Shown here in pieces: positions 6,877 through 15,528 of a DNA stretch of 64,000 nt. The notes beneath the pieces were generated by a model that was not told where the DNA came from, made no database searches, and was given only the letters and a program-made list of their open reading frames with translations. The DNA is from CALDTK01 sp963837005 (GTDB taxonomy: Bacteria > Bacteroidota > Bacteroidia > Chitinophagales > Saprospiraceae). The stretch spans positions 642,181-706,180 of the forward strand of contig CAWIMC010000018.1 in assembly GCA_963837005.1 (NCBI GenBank), in the 5' to 3' direction. The number at the start of each line of letters is the position of its first letter. Position 1 is the stretch's first letter. Both the position numbers and the translations under genes were made by a program.

Positions 6877-8793
6877 TTACGACATCGCCCCCACGCTCCG
6901 CTTGACGAACTCCGCCAAATCCTTGCCCTTCAGCAATCCCTGATTGAGCTTCGCCAAGTCGATGAGCTGCTTGGCCAGCATGTCGCCGTACGCTTCTTCC
7001 GCATTCGCCAACTTCTCAGTCACGAGCGGGTGGTTCGTATTGACCACGATGTTGTAAAACTCCGGCATCTTGCCCGCGCCCATCTGCTGGAACTGCTGCA
7101 TCTCCGTCATGCGGCGCATGAACTCGTTGCGCGTCACGACCACCGGCAGGTCATCCGGACTCATGGCCTCGAGCTGGATGGAGCCGCCCTCGCCCTTGAC
7201 GCGCTCGAAGGTCGTTTTGACGGAAGTCTGCTGCTCCTCGCTCAGCACACTTTCACGGATCTCATCGGTCTGGATGAGTTTGTCGATCGTGTCGGAGTCG
7301 ACGCGCACGAACGTAAAGTCGCCGCCTTTCTGCTCGACCTGCTGCATCCAGTGGTTGTCGATCACGTGGTTGAGAACGAGCACCTTGTAGCCGCGCGCCT
7401 CGGCCGCGTCGATGTAGCTTGCGTGGGCGTCGGCATCAGAGGTGTACAGCGCGACGATCTTGCCGTGCTTGTCCTTCTGCGTCTCGCCGACGGTCTCCTT
7501 GAGTTCGTCGAGCGTGTAGTACTTGTCCTGCAGGTCTTTGACGACGGCAAACTTGAGCGCGCGGTCGTAAAACTTGTCATCGGTCAGCATCCCATACTTG
7601 ATCACGGGACCGAGGTCGGTCCACTTCGACTCGAAGTCGGCGCGGTCGGCCTTGAAGATCTCGTTGAGCTTCTCGGAGACCTTCTTGGAGATGTAACCGG
7701 TGATTTGCTTGACCTGCCGATCGCTTTGCAGTGCCGAACGTGACACGTTGAGCGGGATATCTGGCGAGTCGATGATGCCGTGCAAGAACATCAGGAACTC
7801 CGGCACGATGTCCTTCACCTCGTCGGTGACGTAGACCTGGTTGGAGTACAGCGAGATGTTGTTCTTCTGCACCTCGAACTGGTCGCGCAAAGGCGGGAAG
7901 TACAGCACGCCCGTCAGGTTGAACGGGTAGTCGATGTTGAGGTGGATGTGGAAGAGCGGGTCCGGCTTGTAGGGGTGGAGTTCCTGGTAGAACTTCTTGT
8001 AGTCCTCGTCGCTGAGGTCGGCGGGGGCCTTCTTCCAGATCGGGTCGGAGTCGTTGATGACGTTCGGTCCCTCGGTCTCGATTTTCTTCTCCTCGGTCTT
8101 ATCGTTGCCGTCCTCATCCTTCTCCGGGTTGCCCTCGGCGTCGAGCACAGGTACCTCCTCGTAATCAGTGTCGGTCTTGGTGCCGAACTGGATCGGGACC
8201 GGCAGGAAGCGGCAGTACTTGGTGAGCAGCTCTTGGATCTTGTCCTCCTCGAGGTACTCGGTAGCGTCCTCGGAGATGTGCAGCACGATGTCGGTACCCC
8301 GAGTCTCGCGTGTCGTATCGCCGATCTCGTACTCGGGCTTGCCTTCGCAGACCCAGAGCGTGGCCTGGTCGTCCTTGTAGGACTTGGTCGTCACCTCGAC
8401 GCGCTCGGCCACCATAAAGGCGGAGTAGAATCCGAGACCGAACTTGCCAATGACGTTGAGGCCTTCCTTGTACTTCTCCAAAAATTCGGAGGCACTGGAA
8501 AAGGCAACTTGCGTGAGGTACTTCTCGACCTCCTCGCGGGTCATGCCGATACCGGAATCAGAGATCGTGATCGTCTTGGCCTCCTTATCGACGGCAACGT
8601 GGATGGTAAGGTCGCCGAGCTGTCCGTCGAAATCCCCTTTGCGGGCAGCGGCCTTGACTTTCGAAGTCGCGTCAACGGCATTGGAGACGAGTTCACGCAA
8701 GAAAATCTCCTGGTCGTTGTACAGGAACTGCTTGATGATCGGGAAGATATTCTCGGTCTCGACCGAGATGCGGCCGTGGGTCATAGTGGACAT
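6877..8793 (-). CDS. htpG: Chaperone HtpG (Hsp90 family)
   Basis: 638 residues from the ATG at 8793 (MSTMTHGRISVETENIFPII). The gene is full length and intact. The GHKL ATPase domain shows FLRELVSNAVDAT (the catalytic Glu and the Mg-coordinating Asn), DSGIGMTREEV and IGKFGLGFYSAFMVA. The middle domain has YPFNLTGVLYFPPLRDQFEVQ and PLNVSRSALQSDRQVKQI with the conserved Arg, and a C-terminal dimerisation domain follows. HtpG is a cytosolic ATP-dependent chaperone. It is monocistronic between convergent and divergent neighbours. The coding region contains no copy of the iterated element, but one canonical copy lies 105 bases upstream of the start (8898-8912). Confidence 0.97.
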   Translation of the reverse strand: MSTMTHGRISVETENIFPIIKQFLYNDQEIFLRELVSNAVDATSKVKAAARKGDFDGQLGDLTIHVAVDKEAKTITISDSGIGMTREEVEKYLTQVAFSSASEFLEKYKEGLNVIGKFGLGFYSAFMVAERVEVTTKSYKDDQATLWVCEGKPEYEIGDTTRETRGTDIVLHISEDATEYLEEDKIQELLTKYCRFLPVPIQFGTKTDTDYEEVPVLDAEGNPEKDEDGNDKTEEKKIETEGPNVINDSDPIWKKAPADLSDEDYKKFYQELHPYKPDPLFHIHLNIDYPFNLTGVLYFPPLRDQFEVQKNNISLYSNQVYVTDEVKDIVPEFLMFLHGIIDSPDIPLNVSRSALQSDRQVKQITGYISKKVSEKLNEIFKADRADFESKWTDLGPVIKYGMLTDDKFYDRALKFAVVKDLQDKYYTLDELKETVGETQKDKHGKIVALYTSDADAHASYIDAAEARGYKVLVLNHVIDNHWMQQVEQKGGDFTFVRVDSDTIDKLIQTDEIRESVLSEEQQTSVKTTFERVKGEGGSIQLEAMSPDDLPVVVTRNEFMRRMTEMQQFQQMGAGKMPEFYNIVVNTNHPLVTEKLANAEEAYGDMLAKQLIDLAKLNQGLLKGKDLAEFVKRSVGAMS

Positions 8794-9056
8794 AAGCGGG
8801 ATTGTTTGGTGGGTGGGTTGGGAGGTTATTTGGTGGACTGTGGGGACTTGCACCTCAAAGCGTGTTCCGGTTGAAAAGCTCGGACAGGGTGGCAGACGGC
8901 TTTCGCCAAAACTCCTGTTGTCGGCAGTGGCTGCTCGGCTCGAGGCGACAAGGTGACAGGATCGGTGTCCAAATTGGAGTGGTGAGGAGGACGTGAAAGG
9001 TACCCCACCAATAACCTTACTATTTCAACAGATTGGTACCGACATTGGCCTCTGCC

Positions 9057-9395
9057 ATGATCATCTACGACCGCTGTCCACACTGCCAGGCGCAAGCCAC
9101 CCTCAAGTCGAGCGCCAGCACTCCGCAAGACCTCGAGCGCGACCGGGGCGAACGCTTCATCGCAACTTGCGACGAGTGCGCCACCGCCTTCGACGTGGAG
9201 GCAATGCGGACGCGTGCGAAGGTCAATCCGAGTAAAGTATTGACCGGGCTGGCCCTATCGATCGCGCTCGCTGCCCTGATCTGGAACCTGGGATACATCG
9301 CGCTCATCGCCGCGGCTCCGCTGTTTATGATGATCTACGTTGAGCAAAGCGCGGTGGCTAACTACAACAAACTCTCGAAGCGGAAGTGGGGATAA
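9057..9395 (+). CDS. Small zinc-ribbon membrane protein
   Basis: 112 residues from the ATG at 9057 (MIIYDRCPHCQAQ). Two Cys pairs, CPHC near residue 7 and CDEC near residue 42, form a zinc ribbon resembling rubredoxin-like or zinc-finger 'zf' domains. A hydrophobic hairpin follows (VLTGLALSIALAALIWNLGYIALIAAAPLFMMIYV), probably two membrane segments, then a short basic tail (KLSKRKWG). No specific family is recognised. The ribbon probably faces the cytoplasm. A GTG start 24 bases upstream is possible but adds only unstructured residues. Confidence 0.6.
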   Translation: MIIYDRCPHCQAQATLKSSASTPQDLERDRGERFIATCDECATAFDVEAMRTRAKVNPSKVLTGLALSIALAALIWNLGYIALIAAAPLFMMIYVEQSAVANYNKLSKRKWG

Positions 9396-9551
9396 GCTAC
9401 TGGCGCGTTACCGCTCGCGTCGACATGCCCTGCACGCCATAGGATAGTCGGGCTCCAACTTCCACGTCGGTGTCGGTGTCGGTGACGAAAATGACGGTTT
9501 GTCCTGCCTAACCTTTAGGTTGAGACGTCCTTTTGCGAGCAGCATCACGGT

Positions 9552-9803
9552 TCGGGTCGCCTCCCCACTAATCTTGCTCATGCAGCGGATGACCACGAAA
9601 AGGGCGGCAACAACCGCCTATCGAAAACCGACAAAGTCTACCTCGCCAACCCCGATTGGTGCTATGCCCTTCGAGCCGAACCAAACAGAGCAAGGCTGCG
9701 GGAGACCTAACTTCTTCAGTCAGCTTCCCGCTCGCCATTCCGTCCGGCTATCCAGAGCAGGTGACTTCCTCGTTGACGAGCGCACTTTCGAGATCGGGGG
9801 CGC
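9552..9803 (+). pseudogene. C-terminal remnant of an AAA ATPase of the DUF4143 family
   Basis: Reading two frames in turn recovers the DUF4143 tail. The first (to about 9708) gives RLSKTDKVYLANPDWCYAL and then LRET followed by a stop. The second gives NFFSQLPARHSVRLSRAGDFLVDERTFEIGG. Intact relatives read K(P/T)DKIYLxNxNLMYAL...LRETFFxxQL...GDFLVDxxxTFEIGGxxK. At least one frameshift separates the halves and the ATPase domain is missing. The fragment ends exactly where a trpB2 remnant begins on the other strand, so this is probably a deletion junction. Confidence 0.65.
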
Positions 9804-10088
9804 GGTACATCGGGCTCGGGCGCCAGAGCGTGTACAAATCGCGCACCTCGTCGGGGATTTCGATCCACCGTTCCAGGCCCACCTCCTGTTGGATGAGGGC
9901 CATCGGAAACAGCGGCCCAGGGCCTCCGGGTCAATCGGCTCGTGCGTGCCGTGGTGGAGTGGCGGCCGCGGCCAGTTGGGCATGTCGGCCCTAACGTTGT
10001 ACCAGTGGCTTAGGATCTCCTGTTCGGAGAGGGTAAGTTTACGCGTGCGGATTAGGGGGGAAGTAAAAGGATAAAGTCGGGACGCCAC
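9748..10088 (-). pseudogene. trpB2: Truncated, frameshifted tryptophan synthase beta-like gene (TrpB2 type)
   Basis: The 5' part reads LSEQEILSHWYNVRADMPNW...PPLHHGTHEPIDPEAL. After a one-base shift near 9915 it continues as MALIQQEVGLERWIEIP, DEVRDLYTLWRPSPMYRA and PDLESALVNEEVTCSG, then TAG at 9748. This is the characteristic N-terminus of TrpB2 proteins (HWYNI...PPLHPGT...FPMALIEQE...ERWIEIPEEVRDIYRLWRPTPLYRA), which join indole and serine. Intact proteins have about 450 residues; only about 110 codons remain and the PLP lysine region is gone. Whether an intact tryptophan synthase exists elsewhere cannot be seen here. Confidence 0.75.
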
Positions 10089-10141
10089 CTCTCTCCACAG
10101 GCATCAATATACCAAACCCCCACTTACCTTCACCCCGCAGA

Positions 10142-10459
10142 ATGAGTCAAGCGAATCCCGATACCCCGCCGAGCCTCGAGACGGTAGCCGCCCTAGTCGG
10201 TGATCTCATCCAGCGCAACCGCGACCTGACGGCCGAGTGCGACTCCCTCTACGAACATATAGAACACCTCACTCACCAACTCCCCGCCCACGCGGCGGAC
10301 CCACATACGCTTCAACGACAAGCCCCTCCCGCGCAGGCCGACCTGCACCGCGACGAGGCGCAACGTGACCAACTACGCCTCGAGCGCCTCCGCGCCGAGC
10401 TAGATGCCTACCTCAGCGAAATAGATGCCCGCCTAGCCGGACGCAACAGTTATGTCTAA
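10142..10459 (+). CDS. Short coiled-coil protein upstream of zapA (ZapB-like)
   Basis: 105 residues, strongly helical: ETVAALVGDLIQRNRDLTAE, then CDSLYEHIEHLTHQL, then a second segment (RDQLRLERLRAELDAYLSEIDARLAG). This gives two coiled-coil blocks split by a Pro/Ala/His linker. The stop overlaps the next gene: the zapA ATG at 10452 lies inside its last codons. That coupling and the coiled coil suggest a divisome partner similar in role to ZapB, but sequence alone does not establish homology. It heads the zapA-rny cluster. Confidence 0.65.
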   Translation: MSQANPDTPPSLETVAALVGDLIQRNRDLTAECDSLYEHIEHLTHQLPAHAADPHTLQRQAPPAQADLHRDEAQRDQLRLERLRAELDAYLSEIDARLAGRNSYV

Positions 10460-10874
10460 TCCCCTCATTGACGCGGAGTCCCTCAGCCTGACGGTGACCC
10501 TCGCGGGCCGCCCCTATCCTCTTAGGGTACTGCCGAGCGACGAGGAGCCGATCCGCCGGATCGCCAAGGAACTCAACGACAAAGTCGTCGATCTCCAGCG
10601 TACCTACCCCGGCAAGGACAAGCAAGACTGCCTAGCGATGTCCCTGTTGCTTTACGCCGTCGACCTTTACAAGGTCAAGGACGCCCAGACCGCTACGCCC
10701 GACGCAAGATCCGCGCCTATTCTCCAACGCCTCGAGCGACAACTCACCGAAGCCCTCGCCGGCCCGACGGGGGGCCCGCCTACTCATCCGCGCGAAGACG
10801 ATCCGTCTGCGGCCGTGGCGGACGAAGGTGCCGCGGACGACGACGACGACGATGCGGGCCTCCTCCCGCTGTAG
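10452..10874 (+). CDS. zapA: Cell division protein ZapA
   Basis: 140 residues. The N-terminal 90 match ZapA: LSLTVTLAGRPYPLRVLPSDEEPIRRIAKELNDKV, then the dimerisation helix region QDCLAMSLLLYAVDLYKVKD. ZapA cross-links FtsZ filaments at the Z ring. The C-terminus (about 45 residues) is a low-complexity acidic tail (DEGAADDDDDDAGLLPL) longer than in most homologues. It overlaps the upstream coiled-coil gene by 8 bases. The zapA-rny adjacency (116 bases apart) is a recurrent Bacteroidota arrangement. Confidence 0.85.
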   Translation: MSNPLIDAESLSLTVTLAGRPYPLRVLPSDEEPIRRIAKELNDKVVDLQRTYPGKDKQDCLAMSLLLYAVDLYKVKDAQTATPDARSAPILQRLERQLTEALAGPTGGPPTHPREDDPSAAVADEGAADDDDDDAGLLPL

Positions 10875-10990
10875 GACCGGTTTGTGCGAGCCGCGCCACG
10901 GATCGCCACGTTTGCTCCGCGCCCCGCGTCGACTGCCGCCCGCGGGAAGGGTTTTAGCGAAAGCGTAGCCACCCCCAACGCTACAACAAC

Positions 10991-12658
10991 ATGGAATTTT
11001 TATACGCCGTCATCGCCCTCGTCATCGGGGCTGTAGCCGGTTTCCTCGCTGGCAAACGCTCTGCCGACAACCAGTCCGCCGCCATTGAGGCTGCCGCCAA
11101 AACTCGCGCCGCCGAAATCTCCGCACAGGCAGACCAGGTTTTGGCGAAAGCCGACGCCGAGGCCGAACGCCGCGTCGAGCGCGCCGACAAGCGCAATGAA
11201 GAGATCAAGCAGCGCAAGATCAAAGAGAACAAAGAGCGCGTCGCCGAGGCCCGCAAGGAGGCCGACGAAACGCGCAAGAAGTTCGACAGTGAAATGCGCG
11301 AGCGCGAGTCCGAAGTTCGCAAGCTCGAGTCCACTTTCCAGAGCCAGCAGGACAAAATCAAGCACGCCCAGGCCGCCGTCGAGAGGGAGCGCGAAGAGTT
11401 TGCCTCCGAACAGCGCGTCGTGACCGAGGAGCGCCGCAGCCTCGAGGCTCAACAAAAAGTCGTCGTCGAGCGCGAGCAAGAACTCGCCAAAGCCTCCGAG
11501 GACCATATCCGAGCCCTGGAGAAAGTCGCCAACCTCTCCCAGGCCGAGGCCCGTGACCACATGATGGACGCCGTGCGCGAGAAGGCAGATACCGACGCAA
11601 TGGCGCTCATCAAGTCGACCATCGAGGAGGCCAAGATCACGGCCAGTAAGGAGGCCAAGAAGATCATCATCCAAACCATCCAGCGCCAGGCCGCCGAGGC
11701 GACGATCGAGAATACCGTGAGTGTTTTTAAGATCGACTCGGACGAGATCAAGGGCCAGATTATCGGGCGCGAAGGGCGCAACATTCGCGCGCTCGAATCC
11801 GCTACCGGTGCCGAACTCGTCGTCGATGATACTCCGGAGGTGATCATGATCTCGAGCTTTGACCCGATCCGGCGTGAGATCTGTCGGCTTTCGCTAAAAC
11901 AGTTGGTGGCCGACCGTCGCATCCAGCCGACGCGCATCGAGGAGGTCGTCGCCAAGGTCCGCAAGGAGATGGACGCGCAGATCGCGGAGATCGGCGAGAA
12001 AACCGTCATCAAGCTCGACATCCACGGCCTCGACCCCTACCTCGTCAAGATGGTGGGCCGGATGCGCTTCCGTTCGAGCTACGGGCAAAACCTTCTGCGC
12101 CACTCCATCGAGACGGCCAACCTCTGCGCCACGATGGCCGCCGAAGTAGGCCTCAACCGCAAGCAGATCCAAATGGCCAAGCGCGCCGGGCTCCTGCACG
12201 ACATCGGTAAGGTAGTCGAGGACGAGACCGAGCTCACGCACGCGATCGTCGGCATGGACATCTGCAAGAAGCACGGTGAGCACGCCGCGGTCTGCAACGC
12301 CGTCGGCGCTCACCACGACGAGATCGAGATGACCAACATCCTCTCGCCGATTATCCAGGCCTGTGACGCCATCTCGGGCGCCCGCCCCGGTGCTCGCCGC
12401 GAGATCCTGGAGAGCTACCTCGAGCGCATCGGGGAGTTGGAGGAGATCGCCCTCAAGCACCGCGGCGTCGAGAAAGCCTTCGCGATGCAGGCCGGGCGCG
12501 AGTTGCGCGTCATGGTCGAGGCCGACAAGGTCACCGACGAGGAGGCCGACGATATCTCGTTCCGGATCAGCCAGAAGATCCAAGAGGAGATGCAGTACCC
12601 TGGGCAGATCAAGGTGACCGTCATTCGGGAGAAGCGAGCGGTGACGTTTGCGAGGTAG
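10991..12658 (+). CDS. rny: Ribonuclease Y
   Basis: 555 residues, full length. An N-terminal membrane anchor (MEFLYAVIALVIGAVAGFLAG) is followed by a long coiled coil (about 25-195). The KH domain includes KGQIIGREGRNIRALESATG, and the HD domain includes HSIETANLCATMA, RAGLLHDIGK and AHHDEIEM, with the metal His-Asp pair in LLHDIGK. RNase Y is a membrane-bound endoribonuclease that initiates mRNA decay. Two good copies of the iterated element lie inside it: 11138-11152, read VLAKA at about residue 50 in the coiled coil, and 11886-11900, read RLSLKQ. A doubtful GGCA-loop copy is at 11089. Another element (10951-10965) sits just upstream. Confidence 0.95.
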   Translation: MEFLYAVIALVIGAVAGFLAGKRSADNQSAAIEAAAKTRAAEISAQADQVLAKADAEAERRVERADKRNEEIKQRKIKENKERVAEARKEADETRKKFDSEMRERESEVRKLESTFQSQQDKIKHAQAAVEREREEFASEQRVVTEERRSLEAQQKVVVEREQELAKASEDHIRALEKVANLSQAEARDHMMDAVREKADTDAMALIKSTIEEAKITASKEAKKIIIQTIQRQAAEATIENTVSVFKIDSDEIKGQIIGREGRNIRALESATGAELVVDDTPEVIMISSFDPIRREICRLSLKQLVADRRIQPTRIEEVVAKVRKEMDAQIAEIGEKTVIKLDIHGLDPYLVKMVGRMRFRSSYGQNLLRHSIETANLCATMAAEVGLNRKQIQMAKRAGLLHDIGKVVEDETELTHAIVGMDICKKHGEHAAVCNAVGAHHDEIEMTNILSPIIQACDAISGARPGARREILESYLERIGELEEIALKHRGVEKAFAMQAGRELRVMVEADKVTDEEADDISFRISQKIQEEMQYPGQIKVTVIREKRAVTFAR

Positions 12659-12774
12659 GCGGCGTTCGGGTCGCTCCAGCGAGTGCCGCCCGTCGTAAGG
12701 TGTAAGGGAGGGGGCGAATTTTCAGTTGACAATTTTCAATTTTCAAGGCGCTACCGCGGCGAGGGGCGCGGGGG

Positions 12775-12860
12775 GACAACGCTCGATGGCGCGGGGGACG
12801 ACGCTCGATGGCGCGGGCGACGACGCTCGATGGCGCGGGGGACGACGCTCGATGGGCTGA
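12775..12860. repeat. 22-bp tandem minisatellite, about 3.5-4 copies
   Basis: Unit GCTCGATGGCGCGGGGGACG plus AC, starting at 12781, 12803, 12825 and (partial) 12847. One C/G difference occurs in copy two. The copies are nearly identical, which indicates recent slippage or recombination. Both strands are open in several frames through it, but nothing suggests it is translated. Confidence 0.85.
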
Positions 12861-12953
12861 AAGCCCATGCTCGGCTGCGCGCAGGACCTTCGGCCCTCGA
12901 CGTGAAGGGCCGAAGGTCCTGCGGCCACTGCCTGTAGCGGGGGCTTTCAGCCC
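12854..12953. repeat. Nested palindrome downstream of rny
   Basis: The inner perfect inverted repeat has 17-bp arms (12881-12897 and 12906-12922) around an 8-base loop. Outer 13-bp arms (GGGCTGAAAGCCC at 12854-12866 and its complement at 12941-12953) enclose it. It is one of several long intergenic palindromes in the window whose sequences are unrelated. It may act as a terminator or mRNA-end stabiliser for rny, or be a mobile miniature element. Confidence 0.75.
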
Positions 12954-13037
12954 TCGCTACACGACATCGCACGACATCGCACGACCTCGCACGACCCCCT
13001 CGCGCACCCCCACTCCCCAAATCCATACCTCCCTATT

Positions 13038-13943
13038 ATGCTCCTCCCCATCCTCATTTTTGTCCTCGCTTTAGCCCTCCTCGTCAAGTCTTCCGACTGG
13101 CTGATTGGGGGAGCGGAGGAGATCGGACTCGGGCTCGGGATCTCACCGTTCGTGATCGGCGTCACGATCGTGGCGCTCGGGACGAGTCTGCCGGAGCTGG
13201 CCTCGAGTATCGCGGGCGTGTTGGCGGGGGATTCCGGGATCGTGACGGGCAACGTAATCGGCTCAAACGTAGCCAACATCTGTCTGGTGCTCGGGCTCAC
13301 GGCCATCGTCGGGAAGGGAATCACAATGGACGAGGGCGTGATGGACATCGATATCCCGATGTTGGCCGCATCAGCGGTAGCCCTATGGGCAGTGACCTAC
13401 GACGGTACGGTATCGGTCGTGGACGGGGTCATCCTGTCGGTGCTCTTGGTCGTCTTCTTGGTCAGCTCGTTCTTGAGTCGGCCGAGCCTACCGGGCACGG
13501 CGGTAAAGACCTCGCACATGGCGTACGCCTGGCTGCTGATCGGGGGCGTAGGCGTCTACTTCGGGGCGAGCTACACGGTGTCGAGTGTACAAGAGATCAG
13601 CGCGTCGATCGGTATCTCGTCGGGGATCGTAGCCATGAGCGCCGTGGCCATCGGGACGAGTCTCCCGGAGGTACTCGTCAGCTTAGCGGCAGCGCGACGC
13701 GGGAATGCAGCCATGGCGGTAGGCAATGTGATCGGGTCTAACATTTTCAACAGTTTCGGTGTGCTCGGCATCCCGGCCCTCATCGATGTGGTGGACGTCC
13801 CGGTGGAGGTAAGCTTCAGCCTGTACTTCATGTTGGCCGTGACCGTCCTATTGGGTTTTCTGGCGACCTCTGGCAACGTTAGCCGATGGGAAGGATACGT
13901 CCTCATGGTCCTTTATGCGCTCTTCATAGGGGAGCTGTTCTAA
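13038..13943 (+). CDS. CaCA-family Na+/Ca2+ (YrbG-like) exchanger
   Basis: 301 residues and about ten membrane helices. The two inverted alpha repeats are clear: VALGTSLPELASSIAG...GNVIGSNVANICLVLG at residues 53-90, and IGTSLPEVLVSLAAARRGN...GNVIGSNIFNSFGVLG at 205-245. These GTSLPE and GN-IGSN motifs carry the cation-binding acidic and polar residues. Members are inner-membrane antiporters that expel Ca2+ in exchange for Na+ or H+. Length is normal for the bacterial family. It is transcribed alone. Confidence 0.92.
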   Translation: MLLPILIFVLALALLVKSSDWLIGGAEEIGLGLGISPFVIGVTIVALGTSLPELASSIAGVLAGDSGIVTGNVIGSNVANICLVLGLTAIVGKGITMDEGVMDIDIPMLAASAVALWAVTYDGTVSVVDGVILSVLLVVFLVSSFLSRPSLPGTAVKTSHMAYAWLLIGGVGVYFGASYTVSSVQEISASIGISSGIVAMSAVAIGTSLPEVLVSLAAARRGNAAMAVGNVIGSNIFNSFGVLGIPALIDVVDVPVEVSFSLYFMLAVTVLLGFLATSGNVSRWEGYVLMVLYALFIGELF

Positions 13944-14051
13944 AGTTCTCCTCCCAGGAGTTGGGTATATTTGTGATATGTTTTCGGTAGATTGTTAGTC
14001 CTATTCGGTTATTGTCGGCCGCTGAGCAGAACATGACGTTCCGAATGAGGT

Positions 14052-14059
14052 TAACTTTG
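14052..14059 (+). promoter_or_regulatory. Candidate Bacteroidota -7 box (TAACTTTG)
   Basis: Fits the TAnnTTTG consensus of Bacteroidota housekeeping promoters, 46 bases before the T9SS gene at 14105. No TTG stands at the usual 19-21 base distance, so the -33 element is weak or absent. A second match, TATATTTG at 13966-13973, also lies upstream and could be a distal promoter. Confidence 0.4.
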
Positions 14060-14104
14060 TAGTCCACTTCACCGCCACCGTTTACACTGCCAAAACCATA
14101 CACC

Positions 14105-15286
14105 ATGACTTCACGCTTACTCCTTACTGCGGGCTTGCTCGCCGCCAGCGCTGCTGGCCTCCAGGCTCAAAACCCAATGCAGATCACGCCGATCAGCTTC
14201 AACGAGGTCGAGTCCTTCTACACCAACAACTTCAACACCTACACTGGCCGGCTCGCTACCCTTCCGCAGGGCGTCCAGAGCAACTTCCAGACCTACCTCG
14301 GCAAGGGGGACGGCGCCTCGGCGAGTGAGGATGCCGCTGTCGCTGGACAGGGCGGCTACCACGGCTACCACCCTACCGCTTTCTCAGCGGATGTGTCCCT
14401 CGGCCTCCAGAACGACGGTGGCTCGCCGATGTACTACGACTTCACGTTCAAAAACGATGGCCAGACCGCCATTCGTAGCGTTCGCGTGAGCTACGACTTC
14501 GAGCAGTACCGCTACGTCAATACTTCTACCGGTATCGTCGTGAGTTCGGTCGGGCTCCCCGATCTGAGCGCACTCAACCAGAATGGCCAAGGCCCAGCCA
14601 ACAACCCCGTCGGTGGAGTCGTCAAGTCAACGCCGAAATCCATCGACCTCCCAGGTGTCACCATCGCTGCCGGAGCTTCGTTTACAGTTCGGTTCCAAGC
14701 CAACGCCTTCGACGCGAACGGTAACAACGGTGTCGGCGTCGATAACATCGCCGTATCGGTGAGCTATGACGTCCCCCTCCCCGTCAAGCTCGTTGCCTTC
14801 ACGGCAACGCCAGCGCAAGCTGGGGCCACCCTCAACTGGACGACCGCTTCTGAGCGCGACAACGCCTTCTTCGGTGTCGAGATGAGCCGCGACGGCGTCT
14901 CCTTCGAGGAAATGGGCCGCGTAAACGGTGCCGGTACACAAGAGAGCATCAACGAGTACGAGTTTAGCCTCGCTAGCCTCGATGCCGGTACGGTCTACTT
15001 CCGTCTCGCCCAGACCGACTTCGACGGGGCTGTCACGTACTCCCCGATCACGAGCGCACTCATCGCCGGCAAGAAGAAAGGCTTCTCAGTACTCGCTAAC
15101 TATGTTACCAACGAGCTGCAGCTCTCGGCCGACGACGCCAGCACGGCTACCATCGTCGATATCTCTGGCCGCCAAGTGCGCCAGGTACGCCTCGTGCCCG
15201 GACGCCAGGCCATCGATGTCGCTGACCTTAGCACCGGGATGTACTTCCTCTCGAACGGGGAGACGACGGTGCGGTTCGTGAAGTAA
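14105..15286 (+). CDS. T9SS-exported protein with type A sorting domain
   Basis: 393 residues with a signal peptide (MTSRLLLTAGLLAASAAGLQAQ). An N-terminal beta-rich domain (about 25-220) contains SMYYDFTFKNDGQTAIRSV-type immunoglobulin strands. A fibronectin/CARDB-like segment follows (PLPVKLVAFTATPAQAGATL and a WTTASERDNAFFGVEMSRDG block), then the sorting domain (TIVDISGRQVRQVRLVPGRQ, DLSTGMYFLSNGETTVRFVK). The WTTASExxNxxFxVExSxDG segment is very common in Bacteroidota secreted proteins. Molecular function is unknown. The next gene is a close structural relative with the same C-terminal modules, probably a tandem paralogue. Confidence 0.75.
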   Translation: MTSRLLLTAGLLAASAAGLQAQNPMQITPISFNEVESFYTNNFNTYTGRLATLPQGVQSNFQTYLGKGDGASASEDAAVAGQGGYHGYHPTAFSADVSLGLQNDGGSPMYYDFTFKNDGQTAIRSVRVSYDFEQYRYVNTSTGIVVSSVGLPDLSALNQNGQGPANNPVGGVVKSTPKSIDLPGVTIAAGASFTVRFQANAFDANGNNGVGVDNIAVSVSYDVPLPVKLVAFTATPAQAGATLNWTTASERDNAFFGVEMSRDGVSFEEMGRVNGAGTQESINEYEFSLASLDAGTVYFRLAQTDFDGAVTYSPITSALIAGKKKGFSVLANYVTNELQLSADDASTATIVDISGRQVRQVRLVPGRQAIDVADLSTGMYFLSNGETTVRFVK

Positions 15287-15470
15287 AGTTCACCACACCT
15301 TTTTTCGGGAGGGGGAGTTCACGCCGCGGGCGTGGGCTCCCCTTCTTGCTTGCCTACTGCCCGGAGCGTCCACCAGCGTCGGAGGCAAACAATATTCCTG
15401 GAAGTGAGAGATTCGCAGTACTTTACACAGCCTTAATGTTGGTACGCGTACTACAGATAGGTGATTCAGT

Positions 15471-15478
15471 TAAGTTTG
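15471..15478 (+). promoter_or_regulatory. Candidate Bacteroidota -7 box (TAAGTTTG)
   Basis: Matches TAnnTTTG, about 50 bases before the start at 15529, in a locally AT-rich stretch. The nearest TTG (15439-15441) is 29 bases away, longer than the usual spacing, so only the -7 part is supported. Confidence 0.4.
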
Positions 15479-15528
15479 TAGGACCAAAACACAACAAGCA
15501 TCTCTTCACCTTAGCGAAAACCTTACAC

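Larger units (their letters stand above)
12659..13037. other. Intergenic repeat island between rny and the exchanger gene
   Basis: 379 bases without a gene. In order it holds an AT-rich patch with repeated ATTTTCA words (12717-12747), a 22-bp minisatellite (12775-12860), a nested palindrome (12854-12953), and a run of ACGACNTCGC 10-mers (about 12960-12996). Such low-coding, repeat-dense spacers are unusual next to the tightly packed neighbours. Confidence 0.7.

Noticed and set aside
7030..8874. Long plus-strand frames antisense to htpG
   Set aside because: They are mirror frames of a highly expressed, codon-biased gene; their sequence (Leu/Val/Arg-rich) has no family match.
9499..10074. A 191-codon plus-strand frame
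   Set aside because: Only a short inner stretch (NFFSQLP...FEIGG) has family character, as part of the DUF4143 remnant; the rest lies antisense to the trpB2 remnant and has no coding signal.
1439..11103. GGCTGCCGCCAAAAC at 1439 and 11089 as members of the iterated family
   Set aside because: The GGCA loop is atypical and both fall in Ala-rich helices (AAAKT) where this codon string is expected by chance; kept only as doubtful.
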